The notes under the pieces were generated by a model, which saw only the letters and a list, made by a program, of their open reading frames with translations, was not told where the DNA came from and ran no database searches. A stretch of DNA of 64,000 bases from Hyphomicrobiales bacterium (lineage in GTDB: Bacteria > Pseudomonadota > Alphaproteobacteria > Rhizobiales > Rhizobiaceae), in contig UBPA01000007.1 of NCBI GenBank assembly GCA_900467185.1, positions 124,001-188,000 on the forward strand, in the 5' to 3' direction. The position numbers and the translations under genes were made by a program. Shown in pieces: positions 1-9,322 of this stretch; positions within the stretch are counted from its first letter, which is position 1; each line of letters starts with the position of its first letter.

Positions 1-1
1 G

Positions 2-1057
2 GACGGCGCAACGCAGCCGCGTTTCCAGACCGCCGCCGAACGCTTCGGCGTCATCCCCATGCCGGACCTGACCTTCACGCCCGAGATCGCGCGGGAGACC
101 GAGCACCTCTACCAGAAGGTCCGGGATTTCATTCCCGCCTTCGAATGGCCCGTCTATGCGCCCTATGTGGCGGCCATCAACCGGCTGAAGCGCGAGCGCA
201 ACGCCGTCATCCTCGCCCACAATTACCAGACCCCGGAGATCTTTCACTGCGTCGCCGATATCGTCGGGGATTCCCTGCAGCTCGCCCGCGATGCGACGCG
301 GGTGGATGCCGAGATCATCGTGCAGTGCGGCGTCCACTTCATGGCCGAGACGTCGAAGCTGCTGAACCCGCAGAAGACGGTTCTCATTCCCGATTCCCGG
401 GCCGGCTGCTCGCTCTCGGAATCGATCACCGGCGCCGATGTCCGCCTGCTGAAGCAGCGCTATCCCGGCGTGCCGGTCGTGACATACGTCAACACCTCCG
501 CCGACGTGAAGGCCGAGACCGACATCTGCTGCACCTCGTCCAACGTGCTTGCCATCGTCGAGAGCCTGGAGAGCGACACCGTGCTCTGCATTCCCGACGA
601 GTATCTGGCCATGAACGTCGCCAAGCAGACCAACAAGACGATCCTGACCTGGAAGGGGCACTGCGAGGTGCACGAGCGCTTCACGGCCGCCGAACTCCTC
701 GCCTACAAGGCCGCCCATCCCGGCATCGAGATCATCGGCCATCCCGAGTGCCATCCGGATGTCATCGCCGTCTGCGATTTCGCGGGCTCCACCGCCGGCA
801 TGATCAACTACGTCAAGGACAAGCGCCCGCCCAAGGTGCTGCTGGTCACCGAATGCTCCATGGCTTCCAACATCCAGGCGGAGGTCGAGGGTGTCACGTT
901 CGTCAAGCCGTGCAACCTCTGTCCGCACATGAAGCGCATCACGCTGCCGAAGATCCTCGACAGCCTGCTGACGATGACGGACGAGGTGCTGATCGACCCC
1001 GAGATCGCCGACCGCGCGCGGCTGGCCGTCGAGCGGATGATCAACCTCAAGCAGTAG
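2..1057 (+). CDS. nadA: Quinolinate synthase NadA (5' end may lie outside window)
   Basis: Condenses iminoaspartate with dihydroxyacetone phosphate to quinolinate, the second step of de novo NAD synthesis; cytoplasmic [4Fe-4S] enzyme. Counting from the ATG at 59, the three expected cluster cysteines are C117 (GCSLSES), C202 (GHCEVHE) and C288 (NLCPHM). HNYQTPEI and [12 protein letters not shown] are family hallmarks. The frame stays open with strongly GC-rich third positions from base 2 up to that ATG, and no ribosome binding site precedes it, so the true start is probably upstream of the window. nadB follows after 88 bases in the same direction. Confidence 0.95.
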   Translation, partial: DGATQPRFQTAAERFGVIPMPDLTFTPEIARETEHLYQKVRDFIPAFEWPVYAPYVAAINRLKRERNAVILAHNYQTPEIFHCVADIVGDSLQLARDATRVDAEIIVQCGVHFMAETSKLLNPQKTVLIPDSRAGCSLSESITGADVRLLKQRYPGVPVVTYVNTSADVKAETDICCTSSNVLAIVESLESDTVLCIPDEYLAMNVAKQTNKTILTWKGHCEVHERFTAAELLAYKAAHPGIEIIGHPECHPDVIAVCDFAGSTAGMINYVKDKRPPKVLLVTECSMASNIQAEVEGVTFVKPCNLCPHMKRITLPKILDSLLTMTDEVLIDPEIADRARLAVERMINLKQ

Positions 1058-1145
1058 CGTTCGGCGTTGCGTCGAACAGAGAGACGGAGCGTTCTGCCAT
1101 TCGAAGAGGAGCGGAAACGCTTTTGTGCCGGCGGAGGAGACTGCC

Positions 1146-2744
1146 ATGCTGACCGATCATTTTCGTCCCCAGTCCTTCAACGGCATCGATGACATCGTCA
1201 TCGTCGGCGGCGGGCTGGCTGGCCTGTTCTGCGCGCTGAAGCTCAGCCCGCGCCCGGTCACCGTGCTGGCGGCCGCGCCCATCGGCCACGGCGCATCGTC
1301 CGCCTGGGCGCAGGGCGGCATCGCCGCGGCGATGAGCCCGGGCGACTCGATCGATTCCCACGTGGCCGACACGCTGGCGGCCGGCGCCGGCATCGTGGAC
1401 GAGAAGATGGCGCGCCGCATGGTGTCGGAAGGTCCCGCCCGCATCCACGATCTCCTGTCCTATGGCGTGCCCTTCGATCGCGATCTGGAAGGGCACCTGT
1501 TGCTCTCGCGCGAGGCCGCGCATTCCGAGCGCCGCATCGTACGCGTGAAGGGCGACATGGCCGGGCGCGCCATCATGGAGGCGCTGATCGCCACGGTGCG
1601 CGCCACGCCGTCCATCCGGGTGATGGAGGGCTATGTCGTGGAAGAGCTGATCCGCGAAGGCCGCTTCATCGCCGGCGTCGTCGCCCGGCCGGATGCCGGG
1701 CAGTCGCGCAAGCGCATCTCGTTTCCGGCGCGCGCCGTCGTGCTCTGCTCGGGCGGCGTCGGCCACCTCTTCGCGGTCACCACCAATCCGCGCGAGGCGA
1801 GCGGGCAGGGCGTCGGCATGGCCGCACGCGCCGGCGCCATCATCGCCGATCCCGAATTCGTCCAGTTCCACCCGACCGCCATCGACATCGGCCGCGATCC
1901 GGCGCCACTGGCGACGGAGGCGCTGCGCGGCGACGGCGCCCTGCTCGTCAACCGGGATGGCCACCGCTTCATGCTCGACATCCACCCCGACGGTGAGCTC
2001 GCCCCGCGCGACATCGTCTCGCGCGGCGTCTTCGCCGAGGTGGCGGCCGGCCGGGGTGCCTTCCTCGATTGCCGCAACGCCGTGGGCGAGCATTTCCCGC
2101 AGGCTTTCCCCACCGTCTATGCTTCCTGCACGGCGGCGGGCATCGATCCGGTGACGCAGCCGATCCCGGTGGTGCCGGCCGTCCACTACCACATGGGCGG
2201 CATCCTCACCGACGCCGAAGGCCGCACCTCGATCGACGGCCTGTGGGCGGCCGGCGAGGTGACCTCCACCGGCGTGCATGGCGCCAACCGCCTCGCGTCC
2301 AATTCGCTGCTCGAAGCCGTCGTCTTCGCCGCCCGCATCGCCGAAAACATCCAGGGCATGCTGCCGGCCCCGCGACAGGGCAACTGGTCCGGCAATGCCG
2401 GCGAGAGCGACGATCTGGTGACGGTGGAAGACAGCCCGCAGCTGCGCGAACTGCGCCGCACCATGTCAGCCCATGCCGGCGTCATCCGCGACCGGGCAGG
2501 ACTGCTCACCGCCGCCCGGACCGTCGCCGCGCTGGAACGCGCCACACCGCGCCTGCGCTTTGCCAACATCGTCACGACCGCCAAGCTGATCGTCGCCGGT
2601 GCCCTGATGCGCGAGGAGAGCCGCGGCGGTCATTTCCGCTCGGACTTTCCCGAACCCCGTGCGCAGTGGCAGCACCGGACCTTCATGACGCTGGCGGAGG
2701 CCGACCGCATTGTTGCCGACGCCACGGAAACCGCGAGCGCCTGA
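1146..2744 (+). CDS. nadB: L-aspartate oxidase NadB
   Basis: FAD enzyme oxidising L-aspartate to iminoaspartate for NadA. The N-terminal dinucleotide fold is seen as [10 protein letters not shown] (residues 17-26). [14 protein letters not shown], the HPTAI segment and the C-terminal [19 protein letters not shown] are typical of the succinate dehydrogenase flavoprotein/NadB family. The length of 532 residues is normal. An in-frame GTG lies 21 bases upstream at 1125, but the purine-rich GGAGGAGA at 1133-1140 sits correctly for the ATG at 1146, so that start is preferred. Part of nadABC. Confidence 0.96.
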   Translation: MLTDHFRPQSFNGIDDIVIVGGGLAGLFCALKLSPRPVTVLAAAPIGHGASSAWAQGGIAAAMSPGDSIDSHVADTLAAGAGIVDEKMARRMVSEGPARIHDLLSYGVPFDRDLEGHLLLSREAAHSERRIVRVKGDMAGRAIMEALIATVRATPSIRVMEGYVVEELIREGRFIAGVVARPDAGQSRKRISFPARAVVLCSGGVGHLFAVTTNPREASGQGVGMAARAGAIIADPEFVQFHPTAIDIGRDPAPLATEALRGDGALLVNRDGHRFMLDIHPDGELAPRDIVSRGVFAEVAAGRGAFLDCRNAVGEHFPQAFPTVYASCTAAGIDPVTQPIPVVPAVHYHMGGILTDAEGRTSIDGLWAAGEVTSTGVHGANRLASNSLLEAVVFAARIAENIQGMLPAPRQGNWSGNAGESDDLVTVEDSPQLRELRRTMSAHAGVIRDRAGLLTAARTVAALERATPRLRFANIVTTAKLIVAGALMREESRGGHFRSDFPEPRAQWQHRTFMTLAEADRIVADATETASA

Positions 2745-2796
2745 CGACACCGGCGCTTGCACCTGCCGCCACGCCATCCTTTCGAAAGACCCCTCG

Positions 2797-3705
2797 ATGA
2801 CCGCTCTTCCCCCCTACATGCCCGCGCTCATGGTCGAGGATATCGTCCGCGCCGCCTTGCTCGAAGACCTCGGCCGCGCCGGCGATATCACCACGGCGGC
2901 CACCATCGCCCCGCAGCTCGTCGCAACGGCGGCGATGAACGTCCGGGACGCGGGCGTCGTCGCCGGGCTCGATCTTGCCCGCGCCGCCTTCCGCCTCGTG
3001 GATCCGTCGCTCGTCTTCGAGGCTCTGGCAAACGATGGCGATCGTGTCGCCCCCGGTGCCACCATCGCCCGCATCTCCGGTCCGGCGCGCGGGCTCCTGT
3101 CGGCGGAGCGGGTGGCGCTGAATTTCCTCATGCATCTGAGCGGTGTCGCCACCACCACCGCCCGCTATGCCGAGGCCATCGCACACACGGGGGCAAAAGT
3201 CTGCTGCACGCGCAAGACGCTGCCGGGCCTGCGCGCCGTCGAAAAATACGCCGTGCGGCTCGGCGGCGGGTCCAATCACCGCTATGGCCTCGACGATGCG
3301 ATCCTGATCAAGGACAACCACATCGCCGTGTCCGGCGGCGTCGCCCCGGCCATTCGTGCAGCACAAGCCTATGCCGGCCATCTGGTCAGGGTGGAGGTCG
3401 AGGTGGACGGGCTGGAGCAGATGCGCGAGGCACTGACGGCAACCCCCGACGCCATCCTCCTCGACAATATGGGCCCGGACCGACTGCGCGATGCCGTGGC
3501 GCTGAACGCCGCGCATTGGGCGCTTTCTCCGAGCGATTATCCGAACGACCGGCGGCGCACGCGTCTCGAAGCGTCGGGAAACGTCGATCTCGCCACCATC
3601 GCCGCCATTGCCGAGACGGGCGTGGACTATATCTCCACGTCGAAGATCACCATGGCGGCGCCGACGCTCGATATCGGTCTCGACATCGACATTGGCAGAC
3701 CCTGA
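2797..3705 (+). CDS. nadC: Nicotinate-nucleotide pyrophosphorylase (carboxylating) NadC
   Basis: Converts quinolinate plus PRPP to nicotinate mononucleotide, joining de novo and salvage NAD synthesis. The quinolinate phosphoribosyltransferase barrel is recognisable from EDLGRAGDITT near the N-terminus, CTRKTLPGLR, GGGSNHRYGL, DAILIKDNH and the C-terminal VDYISTSKITM. The start at 2797 gives 302 residues, a normal length; an upstream in-frame start at 2710 lies inside nadB and would add unrelated residues. The 52-base gap to nadB suggests one transcript with nadAB. A NadQ-type regulator gene lies 3.4 kb downstream on the other strand. Confidence 0.95.
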   Translation: MTALPPYMPALMVEDIVRAALLEDLGRAGDITTAATIAPQLVATAAMNVRDAGVVAGLDLARAAFRLVDPSLVFEALANDGDRVAPGATIARISGPARGLLSAERVALNFLMHLSGVATTTARYAEAIAHTGAKVCCTRKTLPGLRAVEKYAVRLGGGSNHRYGLDDAILIKDNHIAVSGGVAPAIRAAQAYAGHLVRVEVEVDGLEQMREALTATPDAILLDNMGPDRLRDAVALNAAHWALSPSDYPNDRRRTRLEASGNVDLATIAAIAETGVDYISTSKITMAAPTLDIGLDIDIGRP

Positions 3706-3767
3706 CGAAGCAGATCCTGTCGCGCCCGGCAGAGCTCTGCGCAGCATAACGACAACGGAGACGGCAT

Positions 3768-4496
3768 TTGAGCGATATCTGGATGTTCATCCTCATCGGC
3801 TTTTTCGCGCAACTGGTCGATGGCGCGCTCGGCATGGCCTTCGGGGTCCTCTGTACCACCGCTCTGCTCGCTTTCGGCATGCCGCCGGCGGTGGCGAGCG
3901 CCATGACGCACATCACGGAGGTCTTCACCACGGCGGCCTCGGGCGCCTCCCATGTCTGGCAGCGCAATGTCGACTGGAAGCTCGTGATGCGGCTTGCACC
4001 GGCCGGCATGATCGGCGGCATTCTCGGCGCCTATATCCTCTCCAACATCGACGGTAAGGTCATCGAGCCCTTCATCTCCGTCTATCTCATCCTCATCGGC
4101 ATCTATATCCTCATCAAGGCGTTCCGGCCGATGTTCCAGCGCGACGTGCACGACTGGACGGTGCCGCTGGTCGGCTTTGCAGGCGGTGGTCTCGATGCGG
4201 CGGGCGGCGGCGGCTGGGGGCCGATCGTCACGACCTCGCTCATCGGCCGTGGCCACGACCCGAAGAAGGTCATCGGCTCCACCAGTCTCACCGAATTCGC
4301 CGTGACGCTGACGATCTCCGCCACCTTCATCGTCACGCTCGGCTGGTCGCAGCTCGACGCGGCGGTGGGCCTCATCATCGGTGGCGTTCTGGCAGCCCCC
4401 ATCGGCGCCTATATCGTCAAGCACCTGCCCATCCGTCCGCTGATGGTCGCCGTCTCGATGATCATCATCGCCACCTCCGTCGTCCGCTTCTTCTGA
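3768..4496 (+). CDS. TSUP (TauE/SafE) family permease
   Basis: Multi-pass inner-membrane protein of 242 residues with about seven hydrophobic segments, of the TauE/SafE sulfite/organosulfonate exporter superfamily. The N-terminal FAQLVDGALGMAFGV and the internal repeat-like FAGGGLDAAGGGGWGP are the paired glycine-rich half-repeat motifs of this family. The start is TTG, preceded by GGAGA. It lies 62 bases after nadC, so it could be read with the nad genes, but nothing in it points to NAD metabolism. The substrate cannot be told from sequence. Confidence 0.85.
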   Translation: MSDIWMFILIGFFAQLVDGALGMAFGVLCTTALLAFGMPPAVASAMTHITEVFTTAASGASHVWQRNVDWKLVMRLAPAGMIGGILGAYILSNIDGKVIEPFISVYLILIGIYILIKAFRPMFQRDVHDWTVPLVGFAGGGLDAAGGGGWGPIVTTSLIGRGHDPKKVIGSTSLTEFAVTLTISATFIVTLGWSQLDAAVGLIIGGVLAAPIGAYIVKHLPIRPLMVAVSMIIIATSVVRFF

Positions 4497-4661
4497 CGTC
4501 AAATGGCCTCGGCCGTCCGTCACGCATGTGTGCGGGGAACCTCGCGCAGCCCGGGACGTTGGGTTCATGCCATTCTTCGAATACGCCGGGAATAGACCCG
4601 AGGTGGTGGAAGACCAGAGCCGAAAAACACGAGCGCCACGAAAACGAAGGGAAGAACCACC

Positions 4662-5189
4662 ATGACCTCTACGATCATCACCCTCGCTGCAGCCACCCTT
4701 GCGGCAACCATCGTCGCCGCGGTGCCTGCCACCGCGCAGATGCAGTCCCAGACGGCGAGCGCGAGCTTCGTCGGCAAGGACGACAAGGAGACCGGACGGG
4801 CGCTCCTGACCGCCGGAAAGCACGGCGTGCTGATGGAGGTCGAGGTCACCGGCCTTCCGGCCGGCACCTGGGTTGCCTTCCACGTGCATGAGACCGGGAA
4901 ATGCGATCCGGCGCATGCGCACGCCTCGGCCGGCGCCCACTTCAATCCGGACAAGACGGAACATGGGTTCCTCGCTGCCAACGGCCCGCATGCCGGCGAC
5001 ATGCCCAACCAGTATGTCGGCGCCGATGGAACGCTTCGTGCACAGGTCTTCAACAGCATGGTGACGCTGGATGACAAGGCCAACGGCATCCGCGGGCGGG
5101 CGCTGATGATTCACGCCAAAGCCGACGACAACCGCAGTCAGCCCTCCGGCGACGCCGGCGATCGTCTCGCTTGCGCCGTCATCAAATAA
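4662..5189 (+). CDS. sodC: Periplasmic Cu,Zn superoxide dismutase
   Basis: Dismutates superoxide in the periplasm. A signal peptide ends near ATAQ (residues 23-26). Metal ligands are visible as H74 and H76 (FHVHETG), H93 (GAHFNP), H101, H110, D113 and H151 (MIHAKADDN); C81 and C171 would form the structural disulfide. The C-terminal GDRLACAVI is typical. At 175 residues the protein has the expected length. The 165 bases before it contain no other gene I can support; GAAGGG lies before the ATG. It is convergent with the MscS-type gene. Confidence 0.95.
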   Translation: MTSTIITLAAATLAATIVAAVPATAQMQSQTASASFVGKDDKETGRALLTAGKHGVLMEVEVTGLPAGTWVAFHVHETGKCDPAHAHASAGAHFNPDKTEHGFLAANGPHAGDMPNQYVGADGTLRAQVFNSMVTLDDKANGIRGRALMIHAKADDNRSQPSGDAGDRLACAVIK

Positions 5190-5207
5190 GGTCGCCCGCG
5201 CGACGGA

Positions 5208-6062
5208 TTACGCATCGAAAGGACCGGGGTCGTCGCCCCGGTCCTCATCCCGGTGGGCCTCGGGCTCCGGCTTCACCGCGAATTCATCCTTCACCCGTTT
5301 CAACATGCTGCGCGTCGTCGCCCACCAGTTCGGCGTGGAGACCCAGTAGCGCAGTGTAACGGTCGCGTCGTCGCCCGAAAGCTCGGCGATGAACACGCTT
5401 GGCGCCGGCGTCTTCAGCACCGTGTCGTTTCCACGGGCGATATCCAGCAGCCTCTGCATCGCCTGATCGATGTCCTGATCCGCCGGTATCGAGATCGTCA
5501 GATCATGCTTGCGCGTCGGCAGGCGGCTGAAGTTGCGCACCGGTGTGTTCCACAGCGTCGAATTGGGCGCCAGGCGGTAGACGCCGTCGGAATCCACGAG
5601 TTCGGTAGCGAAAAGCCCGATCTCCCGGATCGTGCCGGCCACGCTCGATGTCTCGATGGATTCGCCCACCCGGAACGGCCGGAGGACGAGCAGCATGATG
5701 CCGGCTGCGATGTTCTGCAGCGTACCCTGCAGCGCCAGGCCGATGGCGAGACCGGCGGCGCCGAGGGCCGCGATGATCGAGGCCGTCTGCACGCCGAACT
5801 GGCCGAGCACCGTCACGAACACCAGCACCAGCAGAGCGTAGCGGATGATGTTGGAAAAGAATCGCGCCAGAGTCTCGTCGATGCCATGAACGCGCTTCAG
5901 GCCGGCATAGGCCCAGTTGTGCAGCAGCCGCGCGATCAGCCAGCCGGCGCAGAGCAGCACCAGCGCGCCGACGATCGAGAAGGAATACTGCACGGCGAGA
6001 GCCGACGCCTGACTGAGCGCCGTTCGGGTGGCAAGGATGACGTCCGGCTGTTGTGGTTCCAT
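5208..6062 (-). CDS. MscS family small-conductance mechanosensitive channel
   Basis: Inner-membrane channel protein of 284 residues, expected to release osmolytes on hypo-osmotic shock. Three transmembrane segments fill roughly residues 20-130. The third carries the alanine/glycine-rich pore helix GAAGLAIGLALQGTLQNIA, followed by the beta domain (PFRVGESIE, GTIREIGLFAT). The C-terminus is rich in Asp, Glu and Pro (EPEAHRDEDRGDD). GAGGG precedes the ATG. The stop lies 18 bases from sodC, convergent, and no strong terminator hairpin is visible between them. Confidence 0.9.
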   Translation of the reverse strand: MEPQQPDVILATRTALSQASALAVQYSFSIVGALVLLCAGWLIARLLHNWAYAGLKRVHGIDETLARFFSNIIRYALLVLVFVTVLGQFGVQTASIIAALGAAGLAIGLALQGTLQNIAAGIMLLVLRPFRVGESIETSSVAGTIREIGLFATELVDSDGVYRLAPNSTLWNTPVRNFSRLPTRKHDLTISIPADQDIDQAMQRLLDIARGNDTVLKTPAPSVFIAELSGDDATVTLRYWVSTPNWWATTRSMLKRVKDEFAVKPEPEAHRDEDRGDDPGPFDA

Positions 6063-6141
6063 GAAAGGCCCTCTTCGTTGGAAGGAGGGGACATGGGGCG
6101 GAAGCCTTGTGGGTCAACCGGTCGGGTCGGCTTTGATACGC

Positions 6142-7092
6142 TCAGCGGCTGCCGAGCTTCAGGCCCGGTGCCGGTCGCTCGTCGAGGATCTGGCGGCGAA
6201 ACCGGAAGAGCGCGGCCGGACGTCCGCCCGTCGCGCTGGTCGTCATGCCGGTCGGCTCCACGAGCGCTGCGCCCTCCACCAGCCGGCGAAAGTTCTGCTT
6301 GTGCAGGTGGCGCCCGGAGATCGCCTCCACCGCGCCCTGCAGGTCCGTCAGCGTGAACGCCGGCGGCATGAGTTCGAATATGACGGGCCGGTACTTGATC
6401 TTGCCGCGCAGCCGCGCCACCGCCGTGGCGACGATCCGGCGATGGTCGTGGCGCATGGCCTGACCGACCGGTTCGTCCGGCTGGCCCGGGTCGATGGCGT
6501 CGTGCCCCTTGGCGTCGCTGGCGGCCTCGGCCACCAGCCCGGCCTCGTAGAGCAGCTCGTACCGCTCCAGCACGCGCTCCTCGTCGAAGGGGAAATCGTC
6601 GAGCCCGAAGGCGAGCCGGATGCGGCTGCGGCGGTTGGCGGGGTCCGCGCGCTCCCAGGTGGCAAGCGCCGGCAGGATGACGCGATCGAGCACCGGCGGG
6701 CGCCCGTGTCGCCAGTCCTCCCAGGGCAGGTAGACATACCAGTCCCGCCAGTCGGCGCCGGCCTGCGAGAGGCGCAGGGTCGTCTCCGCATCGCTGCGGG
6801 TCAGCGCGAGATAGCCGACGGAAACCATGTGCAGGCGGTCTTCGTTGGCCAGCCGCTGCCGGCCCCGGTCGCCGAAGGTGTAGAGCTGTTCGATATAGCC
6901 GAGATCGAGCGCCGTCTGCTGCTCGACGCGCGCGCGCAGACTGGTCTCGAAGGTCCGGTGCGTGGCGGGATCGAAGGGCCCGAAGGGCAGGGCATCCCGC
7001 CCGCCATCGCCGCCCTCGCTGACGACGAGAATGCGCGGCGACCGCTCGACCATCGCGACGATGGCCGCGTTCAGGCCGATTTCGACGGTCAT
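6142..7092 (-). CDS. nadQ: NadQ-like NAD metabolism regulator (degenerate Nudix domain plus winged helix)
   Basis: Resembles the alphaproteobacterial COG4111 'NAD regulator' family, which regulates nadABC in Rhizobiales. The N-terminal half has a Nudix-like fold, but the catalytic box is lost: where REUxEExG is expected the sequence reads SLRARVEQQTAL, fitting a ligand sensor rather than a hydrolase. The C-terminal part (FTLTDLQGAVEAISGR, LHKQNFRRLVEGA) matches the winged-helix segment of NrtR-type regulators. The ATG at 7092 is chosen; one at 7119 would overlap the phosphatase gene. Downstream end of a four-gene overlapping unit, and close to nadABC, its expected target. Confidence 0.82.
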   Translation of the reverse strand: MTVEIGLNAAIVAMVERSPRILVVSEGGDGGRDALPFGPFDPATHRTFETSLRARVEQQTALDLGYIEQLYTFGDRGRQRLANEDRLHMVSVGYLALTRSDAETTLRLSQAGADWRDWYVYLPWEDWRHGRPPVLDRVILPALATWERADPANRRSRIRLAFGLDDFPFDEERVLERYELLYEAGLVAEAASDAKGHDAIDPGQPDEPVGQAMRHDHRRIVATAVARLRGKIKYRPVIFELMPPAFTLTDLQGAVEAISGRHLHKQNFRRLVEGAALVEPTGMTTSATGGRPAALFRFRRQILDERPAPGLKLGSR

Positions 7093-7108
7093 GCCGCCCC
7101 GCGCGGCC

Positions 7109-7657
7109 TCACCCGGCATCGGCGAACACCACGGCGGCAGACGGGTTCGGATCGAACACGAACGGCGTGTTGCCGTCCGCGTCCTTGCCGCGGCCGATGC
7201 GCTTCATGGCCGCGATCAGCCGGCCGTTGCGGCCGAGCATGGCATCGCCGATGGCGATCAGCCGCGCATTGGGCGTGGCGAAGGGCGACGCCGCGCGCAG
7301 CCGGTCCGCCAGCGCATCGTCGTCCTGATCCGGCGCGATGGCCAGCGCGGCGATGGCGGCCGCGGCGGGCGAGCGGGAAACGCCCATCCAGCAGTGAACG
7401 AGCAGCGGCGTCTCCCGCCGCCAGCCGCGGGCAAAGGCGACGATGCCGTCCACATGCTCTTCGGCGGGCGCGATCAGCTTGTCATTGCCGGCGAAGGTGA
7501 TGTCGTTCAGGCCAAGCGTCAGGTGGTGCCCGGCGGCGATCATGCCCGGCCGGTGAAACGTGTGCCCGACGGCCATCAGGCTCAGCATGTCGCGACAGCC
7601 ATGCCGGACGGCCATTTCGCCGATCCGCGCCAGCGGCGAGACGATGATGACGCTCAT
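7109..7657 (-). CDS. Tyrosine/dual-specificity-type protein phosphatase family protein
   Basis: A protein of 182 residues with the cysteine-phosphatase signature CX5R, read as HCWMGVSRS with nucleophile C89 and R95, after a beta strand (ETPLLVHC). An aspartate-containing segment upstream (LNDITF) could supply the general acid. The substrate is unknown; rhizobial proteins of this type are annotated only as tyrosine phosphatase-like. The ATG overlaps the stop of the HD hydrolase gene as ATGA (7654-7657), showing translational coupling, and nadQ starts 16 bases after its stop. Confidence 0.82.
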   Translation of the reverse strand: MSVIIVSPLARIGEMAVRHGCRDMLSLMAVGHTFHRPGMIAAGHHLTLGLNDITFAGNDKLIAPAEEHVDGIVAFARGWRRETPLLVHCWMGVSRSPAAAAIAALAIAPDQDDDALADRLRAASPFATPNARLIAIGDAMLGRNGRLIAAMKRIGRGKDADGNTPFVFDPNPSAAVVFADAG

Positions 7658-8271
7658 GATCCCGCTCTTTCCGACACGCGGACGCCCGCGCGCTCCGCTT
7701 CGATCGCCTCGAACCGCGCGACGAACAGCCGTTGCGCCTCGAGCGCGGGCAGGGGCTCGATCGTCAGCATCTCGCAGGTGATGCCGCGCGGCTGTCCGAA
7801 GATGCGGCGGGCTTCCTCCAGCGTGAAGCCGGCCAACACGGTCGCCTCGAAAAAGGCGGCGATCTGGTCGGCCTTCTTGATCCGCTCCTTCACCGCCCCC
7901 GGCGTGATCGGCGGCAGGCCGAAGCGCAGGTGGATCGCGCTCTCCAGCCGCTTCTCGACCGCCTTGTAGCCACCGCCGACAACAGCCTTGAACGGCGAGA
8001 TCATGTCGCCGATCACATATTCCGGTGCATCGTGCAGCAGCGCCATCTGGCAGTCCGCAGCACTTGGCCGACCGTTGCGGCGAAAGATTTCCTCGACGAC
8101 GAGAGAGTGCTGGGCGACCGAAAAGGCATGCGGCCCGTCCGTCTGCCCGTTCCACCGCGCCACGCGCGCAAGCCCGTGCGCGATGTCGGAAAGCTCGACA
8201 TCGAGCGGCGAGGGATCGAGCAGATCCAGCCGCCGGCCGGAAAGCATGCGCTGCCAGGCCCGTGGCGACAT
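7654..8271 (-). CDS. HD-domain hydrolase (YfbR-like nucleotidase type)
   Basis: A 205-residue metal-dependent phosphohydrolase. HD-domain ligands are visible as H55 (SVAQHSLVV), H80-D81 (LLHDAPEYVIGD) and D135 (KKADQIAAFFEA). HDAPE followed by GDM.SPFK resembles the 5'-deoxynucleotidase YfbR group, so a nucleotide substrate is plausible but unproven. The start codon overlaps the ygfZ stop as TGATG at 8269-8273 and the stop overlaps the phosphatase start, so it is the second gene of a coupled unit ygfZ-HD-phosphatase-nadQ. Confidence 0.85.
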   Translation of the reverse strand: MSPRAWQRMLSGRRLDLLDPSPLDVELSDIAHGLARVARWNGQTDGPHAFSVAQHSLVVEEIFRRNGRPSAADCQMALLHDAPEYVIGDMISPFKAVVGGGYKAVEKRLESAIHLRFGLPPITPGAVKERIKKADQIAAFFEATVLAGFTLEEARRIFGQPRGITCEMLTIEPLPALEAQRLFVARFEAIEAERAGVRVSERAGS

Positions 8272-9131
8272 CAGGCGCCAGCCTCCGACGGTTCCGGCGC
8301 GGCATCGGGCGACGGCACGGGAAAGGCAAGCCCCGTCCAGGCGGGCAGTGCCAGCGTCAGCATGACGTCGTCCGCCAGGATGTCCGTCCGGCTTGCCAGT
8401 GCGTCGCCCACCTTGTCGATCCGAACGATGGCGAGACCCGAGCGCCCCGCCACGCTGCCGAGCGTGCCGATCGGCTTGCCGCCGGCCGTGATCGCCGTGC
8501 CGGACGCCGGCAGGTCGGACGCGCCCTCGACCGTCACCACGCGCCGCCGCGCGGTTCCCCGGTGCTGCATGCGGGAGACGACCTCCTGCCCGACATAGCA
8601 GCCCTTGCGGAACGAAAGCCCGCCATTCCTGTCCAGCAGGATGTCATGCGGAAAGGCATCCTGCAGCGCATAGTCCGCGCCGGACACCGCAATGCCGGCC
8701 GCGATCCGCGCCGCATCCACCCGTCCCTCGGTGTCTGCGATGCCCGCGGTGCCATAGACCCGATAGGCGGGAGCGCCCGACGTTGCAAAGCGCACGTCGA
8801 GCAGCGCCCCCCTGATCGCATCGAACGACACGGCGACTGCCGTCTCGGTGTCGAGAGCGAGCGTGATCGGCGCGCGGAGCTTGTAGAGCGTCAGTCGCTT
8901 GAGCAGAGCAGGCGCCTGTTCGGCGCTGGTCTCGAGCCGCACGCCTGTTTCCGTCCGGCTCACCAGAAAATCGAACAGGATCTTGCCCTGCGGCGTCAGC
9001 AGCGCGCCGGGCCGCACCTCGTCCGCGGTCAGCTGCACGACATCGGTGGTGATCAGCGCCTGCAGAAATTCGACCGCCGTCTCTCCGGAAACGGTGACAA
9101 GCGCGCGATCGGGGACTGCAAAAAGAGACAT
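8271..9131 (-). CDS. ygfZ: YgfZ/GcvT-like folate-binding protein
   Basis: Tetrahydrofolate-dependent accessory factor for iron-sulfur cluster assembly or repair. The diagnostic motif KGCYVGQE is present at residues 176-183, with the conserved cysteine C178. The N-terminal FLQALITTDV and LTPQGKILFDF are typical of the family. At 286 residues the length is usual. It is the first gene of the overlapping unit leading to nadQ; the next gene starts within its stop codon. The 191 bases up to the upstream gene contain no other ORF I can support. Confidence 0.92.
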   Translation of the reverse strand: MSLFAVPDRALVTVSGETAVEFLQALITTDVVQLTADEVRPGALLTPQGKILFDFLVSRTETGVRLETSAEQAPALLKRLTLYKLRAPITLALDTETAVAVSFDAIRGALLDVRFATSGAPAYRVYGTAGIADTEGRVDAARIAAGIAVSGADYALQDAFPHDILLDRNGGLSFRKGCYVGQEVVSRMQHRGTARRRVVTVEGASDLPASGTAITAGGKPIGTLGSVAGRSGLAIVRIDKVGDALASRTDILADDVMLTLALPAWTGLAFPVPSPDAAPEPSEAGA

Positions 9132-9322
9132 GGTCGATCCTGAAAGGGCTGGACGCCCAGAAAATGCAAAATGAAACGCATCCCGACAGGGTGCGAGGCT
9201 GGCCTGCGCACGCTCGCAAACCGAGGGATCGGAGTGGCAGGAGACACGCTGCGGGTCGTCAAAAGGTAGGCTTTCGCCGGTCGCGCCGCAAGCGTCTGCC
9301 GGTGCCGGACGGCAATCCGGCG

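Noticed and set aside
1047-2279. 410-codon minus-strand frame opposite nadB
   Set aside because: His/Asp/Gly/Arg-rich shadow of a clear FAD enzyme gene.
3729-3740. Perfect 12-base palindrome GCAGAGCTCTGC between nadC and the TSUP gene
   Set aside because: Short, inside a GC-rich interval, without a promoter or a repeated copy nearby; I cannot tell it from chance.
3627-5114. 495-codon minus-strand frame opposite the TSUP and sodC genes
   Set aside because: Asp/Gly/Arg-rich shadow; sodC and TSUP motifs are on the plus strand.
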